Below, in pieces: positions 62,489-64,000 of a stretch of DNA of 64,000 nt (positions are counted from its first letter, which is position 1; every line of letters begins with the position of its first letter). Position numbers and translations under genes: made by a program. The stretch covers positions 38,537-102,536 of the forward strand of contig CAYXOL010000012.1 of the NCBI GenBank assembly GCA_964467165.1, in the 5' to 3' direction. The DNA is from Clostridium_AD sp964467165 (lineage in GTDB: Bacteria; Bacillota; Clostridia; Clostridiales; Clostridiaceae). The notes below the pieces were generated by a model. That model saw only the letters and a program-made list of their open reading frames with translations, had not been told where the DNA came from and ran no database searches.

Positions 62489-63904
62489 ATGGATAAACAG
62501 CAATTCGGAGTTGTGGGAATGGGCGTTATGGGTAAAAACCTAGCCTTAAATGTTGAAAGTAGAGGGTTTTCAGTTTCGGTTTATAATCGAAATAGAAGTA
62601 AGACAGATGAGATCTTGAAACAGGAAAAAGGAAGAAATATTTTAGGGACTTATTCTATTGAAGAGTTTGTAAATTCCGTTGAGACTCCAAGAAAAATATT
62701 GATTATGATAAAAGCAGGAAAACCTGTTGATGAAATTATAGAAGAATTAACCCCTTATATGTCTAGTGGAGACATATTGATTGATGGCGGAAATTCATTT
62801 TTTATGGATACGATTCGTAGAAGCAAAAAACTTGAAGAGCTAGGGTTTGAATTCATAGGAACAGGAGTTTCAGGGGGAGAAGAGGGTGCACTTAAAGGTC
62901 CCGCAATTATGCCAGGTGGTAAAATTGAAGCATATAAAATGATAGAGCCTATTTTTACGGCTATAGCTGCAAAAGTAGATGGAGAGCCTTGCTGTACTTA
63001 TATTGGAGAAAATGGAGCAGGGCATTATGTAAAGATGGTACATAATGGCATTGAGTATGCAGACATGCAGCTTATTAGTGAGGCTTATTCACTTTTAAAA
63101 GATGTTCTGGGCCTGTCAAATGGGGAACTTCATGATGTTTTCACAAAATGGAATAGTGGGGAACTTGATAGTTATCTAATGGAAATAACTAGTGAAATAT
63201 TAAGGCAAAAGGATAATGAAACAGGAGAGGACATGGTTGATATTATCTTAGACAGTGCAGGTCAAAAGGGAACGGGTAAATGGACTAGTCAAAGTGCTCT
63301 GGATTTAGCTGTACCAATACCTACTATAACAGAGGCTGTTTTTGCACGGTGCTTATCTGCATTAAAAGAGGAACGAGTAGAGGCTAGTAATATACTAAAA
63401 GGGCCAGAAACCTCATTTCAGGGAGATGCAAATGAGTTTATAGAATCTGTAAGAAGAGCTCTTTATGCTAGCAAAATATGTTCTTATGCACAGGGATTTG
63501 CACTTATGAGGGCTGCAGCTAAGGAGTATAATTGGAATCTTCAATATGGAGAAATTGCTAAGATATTTAGGGGTGGATGTATTATAAGGGCTCAATTCCT
63601 TAACAAGATAAGTGCTGCTTATGAAAATGACTCTAATATTAAAAATCTAATGTTAGATTCATATTTTAAGGATATCCTTAATAATTATGGAAAAGACTTT
63701 CGACGTGTAGTGTCTACAGCCGTAAATTTAGGCATTCCGGTTATGGGGTTTTCAAGTGCACTAATGTATTATGACAGTTATAGAAGTGAAAATCTCCCAG
63801 CAAACTTGCTACAGGCGCAAAGAGATTATTTTGGTGCTCATACCTTTGAAAGAAGGGACAAGGAAGGAATATTCCATCATGAATGGGTAAGTGATACTAA
63901 GTAA
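62489..63904 (+). CDS. gnd: 6-phosphogluconate dehydrogenase (decarboxylating)
   Basis: The 471-residue protein starts with the dinucleotide motif GVVGMGVMGKNLALN and has IDGGNSFFMDT near 102. GTGVSGGEEGALKGPAIMPGG near 127 and GAGHYVKMVHNGIEY near 181 (catalytic Lys) complete the active site. It oxidises 6-phosphogluconate to ribulose 5-phosphate, CO2 and NAD(P)H. Length is typical of the full enzyme. AAGGAGTG precedes ATG. It is monocistronic, and a group II intron lies just behind its terminator. Confidence 0.95.
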   Translation: MDKQQFGVVGMGVMGKNLALNVESRGFSVSVYNRNRSKTDEILKQEKGRNILGTYSIEEFVNSVETPRKILIMIKAGKPVDEIIEELTPYMSSGDILIDGGNSFFMDTIRRSKKLEELGFEFIGTGVSGGEEGALKGPAIMPGGKIEAYKMIEPIFTAIAAKVDGEPCCTYIGENGAGHYVKMVHNGIEYADMQLISEAYSLLKDVLGLSNGELHDVFTKWNSGELDSYLMEITSEILRQKDNETGEDMVDIILDSAGQKGTGKWTSQSALDLAVPIPTITEAVFARCLSALKEERVEASNILKGPETSFQGDANEFIESVRRALYASKICSYAQGFALMRAAAKEYNWNLQYGEIAKIFRGGCIIRAQFLNKISAAYENDSNIKNLMLDSYFKDILNNYGKDFRRVVSTAVNLGIPVMGFSSALMYYDSYRSENLPANLLQAQRDYFGAHTFERRDKEGIFHHEWVSDTK

Positions 63905-63911
63905 ATATATG

Positions 63912-63945
63912 AAACCTGCAGTTCATTGAACAGCAGGTTTATTTT
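63912..63945 (+). terminator. Terminator of gnd
   Basis: AAACCTGC (63912-63919) pairs with GCAGGTTT (63933-63940), extended inside by GTTC/GAAC, followed by ATTTTG. Confidence 0.9.
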
Positions 63946-63946
63946 G

Positions 63947-64000
63947 GTGCGCCCAGCATGGGCGCAATCTTATGGGTGAAAGTCCCTAGCACGGGTTGAT
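63947..64000 (+). mobile_element. 5' end of a group II intron (cut by window edge)
   Basis: GTGCGCCCAGCATGGGCGC followed by GGGTGAAAGTCCC is the conserved 5' end and domain I start of bacterial group II introns. It begins right after the T-tail of the gnd terminator. Only 54 bases are in the window, so the reverse transcriptase and class cannot be seen. Insertion next to a terminator hairpin is typical of class C introns, but the 5' sequence alone does not prove that class. Confidence 0.85.

Overview
The window is low-GC Firmicute DNA and fits a spore-forming anaerobe of the genus Clostridium. The evidence is AT-rich intergenic DNA full of rho-independent terminators, purine-rich ribosome binding sites with frequent TTG/GTG starts, the PrkA-YhbH-SpoVR sporulation trio, an alternative (siroheme-derived) heme pathway, a U74-type adenine riboswitch in front of adenosine deaminase, and a large uronate island. 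The species cannot be fixed from the sequence alone.

Layout. 1-5.4 kb: an AlaX-type alanyl-tRNA editing protein (minus strand, cut by the window edge), then nirJ1-nirJ2-ahbA-ahbB for siroheme-to-heme conversion, and a Nudix hydrolase. 5.6-24 kb: mostly housekeeping and stationary-phase genes: an orphan soluble PAS histidine kinase, prkA-yhbH-spoVR, a class B penicillin-binding protein flanked by two small palindromes, a CPBP membrane protease, riboswitch-add, an Fe-S/CCG oxidoreductase, a 58-codon hypothetical, a rhomboid protease, an HD protein, a GGDEF remnant, a YbaK deacylase, a possible short RNA, clpB with a possible attenuator, and ogt.

24-48.5 kb is a uronate island. It carries an MFS transporter, uxaC, a LacI-type repressor, uxuA, uxuB, KDPG aldolase, two tandem PfkB kinases, uxaB, uxaA, a HIT hydrolase, a YesM/YesN two-component pair, kdgF, a TRAP transporter (DctPQM) with a YcxB-like protein, a second orphan DctP, a second LacI regulator, kduD and kduI. 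Glucuronate and galacturonate enter through UxaC. They pass through fructuronate/mannonate (UxuB, UxuA) or tagaturonate/altronate (UxaB, UxaA) to 2-keto-3-deoxygluconate (KDG). KDG is phosphorylated and cleaved by the aldolase. Unsaturated uronates from pectin-type polymers enter through KdgF, KduI and KduD. Three near-identical 16-bp operators sit at uxaC, the first LacI gene and uxuA. A different, longer palindrome lies on the promoter of the second LacI gene. No polysaccharide lyase is in the window, so the cell probably imports products released elsewhere.

48.6-64 kb: an Old Yellow Enzyme-type reductase, a DedA-PAP2 fusion whose PAP2 motifs have lost their catalytic residues, a membrane HExxH protein, a ferric-reductase-like flavocytochrome, a complete ABC importer with a DUF3798-like binding lipoprotein and unknown substrate, a PAS-GAF-GGDEF protein and a deacetylase-like protein (both minus strand), gnd, and the first 54 bases of a group II intron running off the right edge.

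The most unusual points are: (i) the two adjacent minus-strand genes at 59-62 kb both have a good Shine-Dalgarno 6 nt before AUC or AUA and no usable AUG/GUG/UUG there; (ii) the degenerate PAP2 half of the DedA fusion; (iii) the uncharacterised DUF3798 importer; (iv) two candidate RNA elements at 20.05-20.17 kb and 20.67-20.74 kb; (v) a 30-bp perfect palindrome covering the transcription start of a LacI gene. I did not find a clearly new multi-gene system. The DUF3798 importer is the nearest candidate.
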